7,061 nt of DNA from Belnapia sp. (GTDB taxonomy: Bacteria > Pseudomonadota > Alphaproteobacteria > Acetobacterales > Acetobacteraceae). Shown one piece after another: positions 1 to 6,108 of this stretch. The notes under the pieces were generated by a model. The model searched no databases. It saw only the letters and a program-made list of their open reading frames with translations, and was not told where the DNA came from. Both the position numbers and the translations under genes were made by a program. The stretch is taken from contig JAQGIA010000198.1 in NCBI GenBank assembly GCA_028291445.1, positions 1 through 7,061 of the forward strand. The letters run 5' to 3'. Numbering within the stretch: position 1 is the stretch's first letter; every line of letters begins with the position of its first letter.

Positions 1-331
1 CAGGAGCTGAAGCAAGAGATCGGCCTTGGCCACTACGAGGGACGCGGCTGGCGCGGCTTCCACCATCACGCCAGCCTCTGCATCGCCGCCTACGGCTTCC
101 TGGTCGCTGAAAGGGCGGCCTTTCCCCCCTCAGCCGAACGACACTTCCCATTTATCCAGACGCCTGCAGTTCCCGAAACCTACCGGCCACGGGGAGCCGC
201 CAATCCGGCCTGAGCGACACGCCGCCAACTCCATCGCCACCATGCGCCTTCGCATCGCCCGCGAACTCGCCCGCACCATGCCCGCAACGGAGAGGCAATG
301 GGCATTTTCCGCCATACGCGCATGTATGTGA
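1..331 (+). pseudogene. IS701-family transposase, 3' end only, apparently frameshifted
   Basis: Frame 1 is open from the window edge to a TGA at 211-213. It reads like the C-terminal part of an IS701-type DDE transposase: an LKQEIGLGHYEGRGWRGF stretch followed by HHH and LCIAAYGFLVAER. The Glu in GHYEGRGW is probably the catalytic E of the DDE triad. The family normally continues after a YRPRG motif with a tail like RPERHxxNSIATxRxRxAxxLAR. That tail is present here, but in frame 2 (about 196-280, stop TGA at 329-331). The shift lies around 190-210 and looks like a one-base insertion. The 5' part lies outside the window, and I could not identify a terminal inverted repeat with confidence. The family call rests on recalled motifs, not a search. 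A sequencing error or a variant with a shorter natural C-terminus could also explain the frame change. Confidence 0.72.
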
Positions 332-417
332 CGGAACATCATTGAACTGTCAGTCGGATAGCCTCTTTGAGAGGTGGTTGCAGTCCTGCCGATTGCCATG
401 TGCCGGAGGTGCCCGCC
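332..417 (+). other. Leader region of the oxidase operon
   Basis: This gap separates the transposase remnant from the first cytochrome gene and must contain the operon promoter unless transcription enters from the IS. A TTGAAC hexamer at 342-347 could be a -35 box, but no convincing -10 follows at 16-18 bases. A short perfect hairpin, CCTCT-TTG-AGAGG, lies at 362-374. It could be a small operator or part of the IS end, but 5-bp stems occur by chance. No coding potential of note is seen. Confidence 0.3.
405..410 (+). promoter_or_regulatory. Shine-Dalgarno site for the first cytochrome gene
   Basis: GGAGGT lies seven bases before ATG 418. It decides the start: the reading frame is also open back to a TTG at 367, but that codon has no such site and would put 17 hydrophilic residues ahead of the lipoprotein signal. 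Confidence 0.75.
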
Positions 418-990
418 ATGCGAGAGCTAGTTCTTCGGCACCCCGCCGGCGGCCCGCGTGCTCGATTGGCATTGCCGCTCGGGCTGGCCGTTCTAGTCCT
501 TTGCGGGTGCAAGCGCGAAACGCGGGAGTTTCGACTCGACCCGCCCCTTGCTGCCGCCTTAGACGGCGTGGCAGCCATGCCGAATGGCATCGGCGGTCGC
601 CCGCCCGAGGTGTATTTCGCGCTCGGCAAACCGTATCGCAGCAATGCCTATCAGCTTTCGGAGGGCAAGCGGCTCTACAGTTGGTTCGGCTGTTCCGAAT
701 GCCACAAGGATGGCGAGGGGAGCGCGCGCGGCCCATCGCTGTTCGACGGCTGGTGGAATTACGGACCGGGCCTTGAGACGATCTATCTCTCGGTCCGGGA
801 TGGCCGGCCCGGCGGCATGCCACCCTTCCGCGGGCGGCTGACCAACGAGCAGCTTTGGCAGCTGGCGGGCTACCTCCAGGTGCTGGGCGCCACCAGCGCG
901 AGCACCGCCGCGCCAGGGCGGCGCGACCAGCCGCAGTCGCGCCCCGCCGAGAACCGCGCCCCGGCCCGCTTTGCGCCGCTTGAGCCGTGA
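418..990 (+). CDS. Monoheme c-type cytochrome, probable lipoprotein
   Basis: This is a 190-residue periplasmic electron carrier, probably tethered to the membrane and donating electrons to the oxidase encoded next. The N-terminus has Arg residues (7, 14, 16), a hydrophobic run at 17-30 and a lipobox-like LCGC, with Cys31 as the likely lipidated residue. Cys at position -2 of the lipobox is uncommon, so lipidation is inferred rather than certain. The heme c site is CSECH at 92-96, and Met134 in the GGMPPF motif is the probable sixth ligand. A WWNYGPG segment and a final amphipathic helix (LWQLAGYL) fit class I cytochrome c folds. The last 30 residues are rich in Pro, Arg, Gln and Ala and look disordered. 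The gene ends in TGATG, overlapping subunit II by one base. Similar small cytochromes with the GRPxGMPxF motif are known beside CuA oxidase genes in alphaproteobacteria, from memory. Confidence 0.85.
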   Translation: MRELVLRHPAGGPRARLALPLGLAVLVLCGCKRETREFRLDPPLAAALDGVAAMPNGIGGRPPEVYFALGKPYRSNAYQLSEGKRLYSWFGCSECHKDGEGSARGPSLFDGWWNYGPGLETIYLSVRDGRPGGMPPFRGRLTNEQLWQLAGYLQVLGATSASTAAPGRRDQPQSRPAENRAPARFAPLEP

Positions 991-1910
991 TGGGCGGCTG
1001 GCAATCGGCGCTGGCACCCGGCGGTGCCTCGGCGGAGGCAATTCTCGGCCTGTTTTGGCCCGTGGTGGCGCTGCTGGGGCTGATCTGGCTGCTGGTGCTC
1101 CTCGTGCTGGGCGCCGGGTTGCTGCGCCGCGCCGGGTCGCAGGTGCCGCGACAGGCCTATCTGGTGATAGGCGCGGCGACCATCGGCACCGTGCTGGTCA
1201 TCATCGGCCTGACCACGGCCAGCTATCTCGTCACGCGGCCGATCGCCGCCGCGGCAGAGGCGCCACTCGTGGTGCAGTTGCGCGGCCTGCAATGGTGGTG
1301 GCAGGTAACCTACCGGGAGGAAGGCGAGGCGGCCGCCTTCGTCACCGCCAATGAATTGCACCTGCCACTCGGTCGCCCGGTCCGGCTGGAGCTCTCCGCC
1401 GAGGACGTGATCCATAGCTTTTGGGTACCGAACCTGGCCGGCAAGCAGGACATGATCCCCGGTCGCGACAACGTGCTGCACCTCACCGCCACGACGCCAG
1501 GCACCTACCGCGCGCAATGCGCCGAGTTCTGCGGGATGCAGCATGCCCATATGGCTCTTCTGGTGGTGGTCGAGCCGGCGGAGGATTTCGCCCGCTGGCG
1601 CGCTGCCCAGGCCGCGCCAGTTCCGGCCGAGGCGCTCGCGGCCGAGGGCAGGCGGGTGTTCGAGCAACGGCCCTGCGGCGCCTGCCACACCGTGCGCGGC
1701 ACCACGGCTGCGGGCGGCACCGGGCCGGACCTGACGCACCTTGCCTCCCGCGGAACCTTGGCGGCCGGACTGCTGCCGATGACACGCGGGGCGCTGGCCG
1801 CCTGGATAGCCGATCCGCAGACCCTCAAGCCCGGCAACAACATGCCGCTGGTGCCGCTTTCCGCCGATGAATTACAGGCGTTGACCGCTTGGCTGGCGAG
1901 CCTGCGATGA
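990..1910 (+). CDS. coxB: Cytochrome c oxidase subunit II, caa3 type (CuA plus fused heme c)
   Basis: This 306-residue subunit receives electrons and passes them to subunit I. Two membrane helices lie at about 18-45 and 57-81, with no cleavable signal evident. The periplasmic cupredoxin domain (about 90-195) has all CuA ligands: His142, then the C-x3-C-x3-H-x2-M set Cys177, Cys181, His185 and Met188, with Glu179 between the cysteines for the CuA/Mg site. The aromatic patch Trp102-104 is the usual electron entry region. A cytochrome c domain follows (about 213-306), with CGACH at 229-233 and Met285 as likely axial ligand. This fused heme defines the caa3 kind and makes a quinol oxidase unlikely. 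The second helix lacks the usual ExxWTxxP sequence, including the Glu at the K-channel mouth (Gln55 in my alignment). The ATG at 990 is preferred. A GTG at 987, giving a four-base GTGA overlap, is possible. Bradyrhizobium coxM is a known fused relative, from memory. Confidence 0.93.
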   Translation: MGGWQSALAPGGASAEAILGLFWPVVALLGLIWLLVLLVLGAGLLRRAGSQVPRQAYLVIGAATIGTVLVIIGLTTASYLVTRPIAAAAEAPLVVQLRGLQWWWQVTYREEGEAAAFVTANELHLPLGRPVRLELSAEDVIHSFWVPNLAGKQDMIPGRDNVLHLTATTPGTYRAQCAEFCGMQHAHMALLVVVEPAEDFARWRAAQAAPVPAEALAAEGRRVFEQRPCGACHTVRGTTAAGGTGPDLTHLASRGTLAAGLLPMTRGALAAWIADPQTLKPGNNMPLVPLSADELQALTAWLASLR

Positions 1911-3805
1911 TACCGGACCAGCGCGACATGGGCCTTGACGATGCCGCCTTGCAGGCCGCGCTGCGGCGCGTCTGGTCGTCCCGCGGCGGCCTGCTCGGCG
2001 CGCTCGCCAGCGTGGACCACAAGACGGTCGGCCGGCGCTACATCGTTACCGCCTTCGCCTTCCTCCTGCTCGGTGGCGTGCTGGCGATGTTGATGCGCTG
2101 GCAGCTGGCGCAGCCGGAGGCGCGGCTGATGGGCCCCGACCGCTACAACCAAGTCTTCACCATGCATGGCACGAATATGATGTTCCTCTTTGCCGTGCCG
2201 GTGATGGAGGCAATGGGCGGTTACCTCGTGCCGCTGATGGTCGGCACGCGCAACATTGCTTTCCCGCGGCTCAACGCCTTTTCCTACTGGGTTTACCTGT
2301 TCGGCGGCCTGCTGCTGTGGGGCGCCTTCCTGCTGGACATGGGCCCCGATGTCGGCTGGTTCGCCTATGTCCCACTCTCCGGCCCGCAATACGCAGCCGG
2401 CAAGCGCGCCGATATCTGGGCGCAGATGATCACCTTCACCGAAGTCTCGGCGCTCGCCGTCGCGGTCGAGATCGTCGTCACCGTCTTCAAGCAGCGCGCG
2501 CCCGGCATGTCGCTCGACCGCATGCCGCTCTTCGTCTGGGCGATGTTGGTAACGGCCTTCATCATCATCGTCGCCATGCCGGCCATCGTCACGGCCAGCA
2601 CGGCGCTGATCCTCGACCGCCTGGTGGGAACGCATTTCTTCAACCCGGCGGAGGGCGGCGACGTGCTGCTGTGGCAGCACCTGTTCTGGTTTTTCGGCCA
2701 CCCTGAGGTCTACATCATCTTCGTCCCGGCGGTCGGCATGGTTTCCGCTATCATTGGCACTTTCTGCCGCCGCCCGGTTTTCGGCTACCTGGCGATGGTA
2801 CTGGCGCTGGTCGGCATCGCTCTGCTCTCCTTCGGCCTATGGGTTCACCACATGTTCACCACCGGCCTGCCACGGCTGGGCGAGAGCTTCTTTACCGCCT
2901 CCTCCATGGCGATCGCGGTGCCGAGTGGGCTGCAGATCTTCTGCTGGCTCGCCACGCTCTGGGGTGCGCAGCCGCGCATGGCGGTGCCGATGCTCTATGT
3001 GCTGGCTTTCTTCTTCACCTTCGTGCTCGGCGGCATGACCGGGGTGATGGTCGCGTCCGTGCCGCTCGATACGCAGCTGCATGACAGCTACTTCGTCGTT
3101 GCGCATTTCCATTACGTGCTGATCGGCGGCGCGGTCTTCCCGCTGCTCGGCGCCATCCACTACTGGTTCCCGAAGGTCACCGGGCGGATGATGCGCGAGG
3201 TCACCGGACGCTGGGCCTGCGGGATGATCTTCCTCGGCTTCAACCTCGCCTTCTTCCCCATGCATATCCTTGGCCTCTGGGGCATGCCGCGGCGGGTCTA
3301 TACCTACCAGCCGGAGTTACCTTGGGCCGGGCTGAACCTGTTCGCCTCGGTCAGCTCCGTGCTGCTGGCCGGCGGCTTCCTGCTGTTCTTCTGGAACGCC
3401 TGGCGCAGCGCCCGCCACGGCGCGCCGGCGGGAGACGACCCCTGGGGCGGACCGACCCTGGAATGGGCCACGTCGTCACCCCCGCCACCCTGGAATTTCA
3501 CGCGGATCCCCGTGGTGGAGAGCGTCAGCCCGCTCTGGGATGCGCGTGAGGCCCTGCCGGTGGCCGAGGGACTGCGGCTGGACCGGCGCGAGTTGCTGAT
3601 CACCAGCCTGATGGATGCCACGCCCGAGGCGCGCGACTCCTCGCCGCAGGATTCGATCTGGCCGCTTCTCGCCGCCATCGCCACCAGCGTGATGCTTATC
3701 TGGTCCATCTTCACGCCCTGGGCGGTAGTCTGGGGCAGCATCCCCGTCGCCATCACACTGATCGGCTGGTTCTGGCCACGCGGCACGCCGGAGGATGAAT
3801 CGTGA
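1907..3805 (+). CDS. ctaD: Cytochrome c oxidase subunit I (heme a / heme a3-CuB), with atypical proton channels
   Basis: This is the 632-residue catalytic subunit of the inner membrane. Heme a ligands are His87 (MHGT) and His402. Heme a3 is bound by His400 (HFHY). CuB is bound by His265, His314 and His315, and Tyr269 in HPEVY is the cross-linked tyrosine. Glu267 of the same motif marks an A1-type oxidase. His392-Asp393 and the Arg pair in GMPRRVY are present. After the twelve core helices come an Asp/Trp/Gly linker with an LEWATSSPPP motif and two extra C-terminal helices (about 582-620). Bacillus caa3 subunit I has the same arrangement, carrying the first two helices of subunit III. Unusual residues: Gly105, Asn116, Ala182 and Glu188 along the D-channel, and Ser340 and Gln343 in the K-channel, where the family has Asn, Asp, Ser, Asn, Thr and Lys. 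The start is ATG 1907 in an ATGA overlap with subunit II. A TTG at 1889 is in frame but less likely. Confidence 0.96.
   Translation: MIPDQRDMGLDDAALQAALRRVWSSRGGLLGALASVDHKTVGRRYIVTAFAFLLLGGVLAMLMRWQLAQPEARLMGPDRYNQVFTMHGTNMMFLFAVPVMEAMGGYLVPLMVGTRNIAFPRLNAFSYWVYLFGGLLLWGAFLLDMGPDVGWFAYVPLSGPQYAAGKRADIWAQMITFTEVSALAVAVEIVVTVFKQRAPGMSLDRMPLFVWAMLVTAFIIIVAMPAIVTASTALILDRLVGTHFFNPAEGGDVLLWQHLFWFFGHPEVYIIFVPAVGMVSAIIGTFCRRPVFGYLAMVLALVGIALLSFGLWVHHMFTTGLPRLGESFFTASSMAIAVPSGLQIFCWLATLWGAQPRMAVPMLYVLAFFFTFVLGGMTGVMVASVPLDTQLHDSYFVVAHFHYVLIGGAVFPLLGAIHYWFPKVTGRMMREVTGRWACGMIFLGFNLAFFPMHILGLWGMPRRVYTYQPELPWAGLNLFASVSSVLLAGGFLLFFWNAWRSARHGAPAGDDPWGGPTLEWATSSPPPPWNFTRIPVVESVSPLWDAREALPVAEGLRLDRRELLITSLMDATPEARDSSPQDSIWPLLAAIATSVMLIWSIFTPWAVVWGSIPVAITLIGWFWPRGTPEDES
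3790..3795 (+). promoter_or_regulatory. Shine-Dalgarno site for subunit III
   Basis: GGAGGA lies inside the end of subunit I, six bases before GTG 3802. It supports that GTG as the start. The next ATG in frame falls inside the first membrane helix and would remove conserved residues. Confidence 0.65.
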
Positions 3806-4401
3806 GGCACCGCGTGGTTGCCGACCTTTCCGGCCTGCCCATCTGCGGCAACCGCCGCAGCAGCCCAAGCTGGTGGGGCACACTGGCCTTCATGCTGATC
3901 GAAGGCACCGGCTTCGCACTGGCGATCGGCGTCTACCTTTACCTCGCCGGCCTGGCGCCGGTCTGGCCGCCCGCCGTACCGCCCGACCTCGCCGCCGGCA
4001 GCGGCGTGACGCTGGTGCTTCTGGCGAGCCTGATGCCGAACCTGCTGCTGGGCCGGTGGGCAGAGGCGAAGGACCTGCGCCGGGTACGGCTCGGCCTGCT
4101 GGTGATGCTGGGCTTCGGTATCCTGCCCCTGGTGCTGCGGGCCTATGAATTCCAGGCTTTCCATGTGGGATGGGACGACAGCGCCTACGGTTCGATCGTC
4201 TGGTTCCTGCTCGGCCTGCATACCACCCACTTGCTGAGCGACCTGATCGAGACAGCGGTGCTGGCGGCGCTGATGTTCACCCGCCATGCCGACAACCCGC
4301 GCCGTTACGGCGATGTGAAGGACGAGGTGACCTACTGGAACTTCGTTGTGGCCACTTGGCTGCCGGTCTACGCCTGCCTCTACTGGGGGCCGCGGCTGTG
4401 A
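3802..4401 (+). CDS. coxC: Cytochrome c oxidase subunit III, five-helix form
   Basis: This 199-residue integral membrane protein packs against subunit I and, in related oxidases, stabilises turnover and the D-channel entrance. Helix 1 carries FMLIEGTGFALAI with Glu34, the membrane Glu typical of subunit III. An RAYEF motif (113-117) and HTTHLLSDLIE (140-150) match the family's conserved Arg-x-Tyr-Glu and His-x-x-His regions. The end has the usual aromatic WNFVVATW...YWG pattern. Standard subunit III has about 260-270 residues and seven helices. The short form agrees with subunit I carrying two extra helices at its C-terminus, as in Bacillus caa3 and bo3 oxidases. A GTG start overlaps the subunit I stop by four bases (GTGA), and the gene's own stop overlaps the next GTG in the same way. 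Sequence divergence from canonical subunit III is large, but context makes the call firm. Confidence 0.9.
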   Translation: MRHRVVADLSGLPICGNRRSSPSWWGTLAFMLIEGTGFALAIGVYLYLAGLAPVWPPAVPPDLAAGSGVTLVLLASLMPNLLLGRWAEAKDLRRVRLGLLVMLGFGILPLVLRAYEFQAFHVGWDDSAYGSIVWFLLGLHTTHLLSDLIETAVLAALMFTRHADNPRRYGDVKDEVTYWNFVVATWLPVYACLYWGPRL

Positions 4402-4712
4402 GCACCCGCACCACCTGCCTGGCGCTGGCCGGGCTGCTGCTCGGCCCGCTGGCCTGGGCGGTGAGCATGGAGTTCGGCACCTTCGCCCCCGCGCTGTTCT
4501 GCCGTGAGGGTCCGCGCTGGGGTGTCTGGATCACGGCGCTGGCCGTGGTGGTGACCCTGGCCGGCGCGGCACTGTCCCGGCGTGGCTATGCGGCAGGTCA
4601 TGGCACGTTGCGCTTCGCCGCGGCGCTCGGCGCGCTGCTCGCGCTGCTGCTCGCCCTGCCGCTGGCGTTGCAGTTGCTCGCCACGCTGGTGCTGAGCGGA
4701 TGCGAAACCTAG
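4398..4712 (+). CDS. Small three-helix membrane protein of the oxidase operon, function unknown
   Basis: It has 104 residues with a GTG start in a GTGA overlap with subunit III, and ends three bases before ctaG. Predicted helices lie at about 7-33, 41-59 and 71-99. Arg61, Arg62, His68 and Arg72 lie in the second loop, so the positive-inside rule puts that loop in the cytoplasm and both the first loop and the C-terminus in the periplasm. Cys35 and Cys102 would then be on the periplasmic side. A GPLAW motif sits in helix 1. I recall similar small proteins with GPLAW between subunit III and ctaG in other alphaproteobacterial clusters, but no name or function. A subunit IV-like accessory subunit or an assembly factor are the plausible roles, from position only. 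It is too short for subunit III and has no heme or quinone motif. Confidence 0.8.
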   Translation: MSTRTTCLALAGLLLGPLAWAVSMEFGTFAPALFCREGPRWGVWITALAVVVTLAGAALSRRGYAAGHGTLRFAAALGALLALLLALPLALQLLATLVLSGCET

Positions 4713-4715
4713 ACC

Positions 4716-5645
4716 ATGATGTGTTCGCACCCGCTCACGCCGTATGGTCCAGCAGGTGGTTTTATCGCTGCTTCAGACCTGCGGTGCACTCGCGCCTGCG
4801 GTCATCGCGCTCTGGCCGCCCTGCTGCTTTTTGCACCCGGCACCGCCCAGGCGCATGGCGAGGCCGCGTCGGGCTGGAGCTTCGATGCTTTCGTCCTGGT
4901 GCCGCTGCTCGCTTGCCTGGTGCTGTATCTGACGGGTCTGGCCCGGCTGTGGCGAAGGGCCCGCCGCCTGCGCTCCACGGCGGCGGCCTGGCTGCTCGGC
5001 TGGGCGGTGTTGGCCAGCGCGCTGCTCTCCCCGCTGCACCAGTTGGGCGAGCGCATGTTCACCGCGCATATGGTGGAGCACGAGGCGATCATGGCCATCG
5101 CCGCGCCGCTGCTGGTGCTTGGCCGGCCGATGGCCGTGGCGCTCTGGGCCTTTCCGCCAGGAGCGCGGCGGCGGGTGGCGCGCCTAGCCGGGCGGTGGCG
5201 CGGCCCCTGGCGCCTGCTGACGCACCCGGCCGTCGCCACGCTGCTGCATGGTGCGGCCATCTGGCTATGGCACCTGCCTCCGCTGTTCGACGCCACGGTC
5301 GGCGACCTGGCGTTGCACCGCCTGCAGCACCTGTCGTTCCTGCTCAGCGCGCTGCTGTTCTGGTGGGCCATGCTGTGGCGGGCTCGGCCGCTGGTGGCGG
5401 TGGCTGATCTTTTCGCCACCATGCTGCACACCGGGCTGCTCGGCACGCTGCTGGTCGTCGCGCCACGGGTGCTCTATGTCGCGCAAACCGCCGAGGCCCA
5501 GCGCTATGGCCTGACCCCGCTGGAGGACCAGCAACTTGCCGGGCTGGTGATGTGGGTACCGGGCGGGGTGATCTATGCGGCCGCCGCGCTCGCCCTGCTG
5601 GGACGCGCATTGCATCGGGGGGGCAGGCAGCATGCGCTGGCCTAG
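4716..5645 (+). CDS. ctaG: Cytochrome c oxidase assembly protein, caa3-type CtaG
   Basis: This 309-residue polytopic membrane protein is of the caa3_CtaG family, needed in Bacillus for formation of active caa3 oxidase, probably at the CuB step. It is unrelated to Cox11, which is also sometimes called CtaG. Visible motifs are HMVEH (118-122) followed by a PLLVLGRP turn, WLWHLPPLFDA (183-193), HRLQH (201-205) with a following LFWW helix, and His238. These membrane histidines are the likely copper ligands. The N-terminus (1-46) has a hydrophobic core at about 31-42 and an AQA|HGE site, so it may be cleaved after Ala46. Its leader is unusually long and contains Cys3, Cys24 and Cys28. An in-frame TAG at 4710-4712 leaves only ATG 4716 or 4719 as starts. 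No cox11 or sco gene is seen in the window, so this may be the only local CuB assembly factor. The 3' end overlaps the next cytochrome by 14 bases. Confidence 0.9.
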   Translation: MMCSHPLTPYGPAGGFIAASDLRCTRACGHRALAALLLFAPGTAQAHGEAASGWSFDAFVLVPLLACLVLYLTGLARLWRRARRLRSTAAAWLLGWAVLASALLSPLHQLGERMFTAHMVEHEAIMAIAAPLLVLGRPMAVALWAFPPGARRRVARLAGRWRGPWRLLTHPAVATLLHGAAIWLWHLPPLFDATVGDLALHRLQHLSFLLSALLFWWAMLWRARPLVAVADLFATMLHTGLLGTLLVVAPRVLYVAQTAEAQRYGLTPLEDQQLAGLVMWVPGGVIYAAAALALLGRALHRGGRQHALA

Positions 5646-6027
5646 GCTGATGCTGCCGGGCGCCGTCGTCGTGGCCCTGCTGGCCGCTGGCGGCGTGTGG
5701 TGGTGGCAGCAGCCCAGCGAGGCAGCACTGGTCGCCGTTGCCATAACCGGCGGCGATCCGGCGCGCGCGCCCGCGCTGCTGCGGCACTACGGCTGCGCCG
5801 GCTGCCATAGCATTCCTGGCGTGCCCGGCGCAGATGGCCAGGTCGGGGCGCCACTGGCCGGCTTGCGCGCCCGCGTCTTCATCGGCGGCGTAGTGCCGAA
5901 TACCACCGACAACCTCATCGCCTGGCTGCGGGACCCGCGCGCGCTCTCGCCCCGCACCGCCATGCCCGCCACCGGCATCACCGAGGCCGAGGCGCGCGAT
6001 GTCGCGGCGTTCCTCTATAGCCGTTAG
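5632..6027 (+). CDS. Membrane-anchored monoheme c-type cytochrome
   Basis: It has 131 residues. An N-terminal hydrophobic segment (about 6-25) ending in three Trp has no good signal peptidase site, so it probably stays as an anchor with the heme domain in the periplasm. Heme is bound at CAGCH (55-59), and Met111 in TAMPATGI is the likely axial ligand. VPNTTDNLIAWLRDP before it and the final ARDVAAFLY helix are typical of class I cytochromes fused to or associated with caa3 oxidases. Its C-terminal half resembles the heme domain of subunit II (AWIxDPxxLxPxxxMP), which suggests a similar docking role or an old duplication. ATG 5632 overlaps ctaG by 14 bases. An ATG at 5575 is in frame but would add 19 residues ahead of the anchor. 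It is the last gene of the plus-strand operon and most likely an electron donor to the oxidase. Confidence 0.88.
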   Translation: MRWPRLMLPGAVVVALLAAGGVWWWQQPSEAALVAVAITGGDPARAPALLRHYGCAGCHSIPGVPGADGQVGAPLAGLRARVFIGGVVPNTTDNLIAWLRDPRALSPRTAMPATGITEAEARDVAAFLYSR

Positions 6028-6108
6028 AGCGTGATCGCTTGAGGCGGCCTCGCCGGTGAGCGTGCATCGCGCACCCGATCGAAACCCCGATGCGTGAACG
6101 CCTACGCG
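6028..6108. other. Gap between convergent genes, no clear terminator
   Basis: This 81-base stretch separates the stops of two converging genes, where a bidirectional terminator would be expected. Only weak inverted repeats are present: GTGC/GCAC at 6062-6074 and GCGT/ACGC at 6092-6101, each with a 4-bp stem and no T-run. Rho-dependent termination or read-through is possible. Confidence 0.4.

Noticed and set aside
362..374. Small hairpin CCTCT-TTG-AGAGG as a defined operator
   Set aside because: A single 5-bp palindrome with no second copy or recognised regulator motif is within chance, so it is kept only as a note in the leader region.
367..417. Upstream TTG start adding 17 residues to the first cytochrome
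   Set aside because: A GGAGGT site sits seven bases before ATG 418, and the extension would displace the lipoprotein signal.
1505..2701. Long open frame on the minus strand (398 codons) opposite subunits II and I
   Set aside because: Its translation is rich in His, Arg, Gln and Asp with no motif, as expected for the antisense of a high-GC gene. The plus strand carries complete metal-ligand motifs.
1907..3805. Subunit I as a bo3-type quinol oxidase or nitric oxide reductase
   Set aside because: The neighbouring subunit II has a full CuA site and a heme c domain, which excludes a quinol oxidase. The HPEVY His-Tyr pair and CuB ligands exclude nitric oxide reductase.
4700..5407. Plus-strand open frame of 235 codons overlapping ctaG
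   Set aside because: Arg/Ala/Pro-rich shadow frame without membrane or catalytic motifs, while the ctaG frame has the family histidine motifs.
6062..6101. Inverted repeats as a terminator between the convergent genes
   Set aside because: Stems are only 4 bp and no T-tract follows on either strand.
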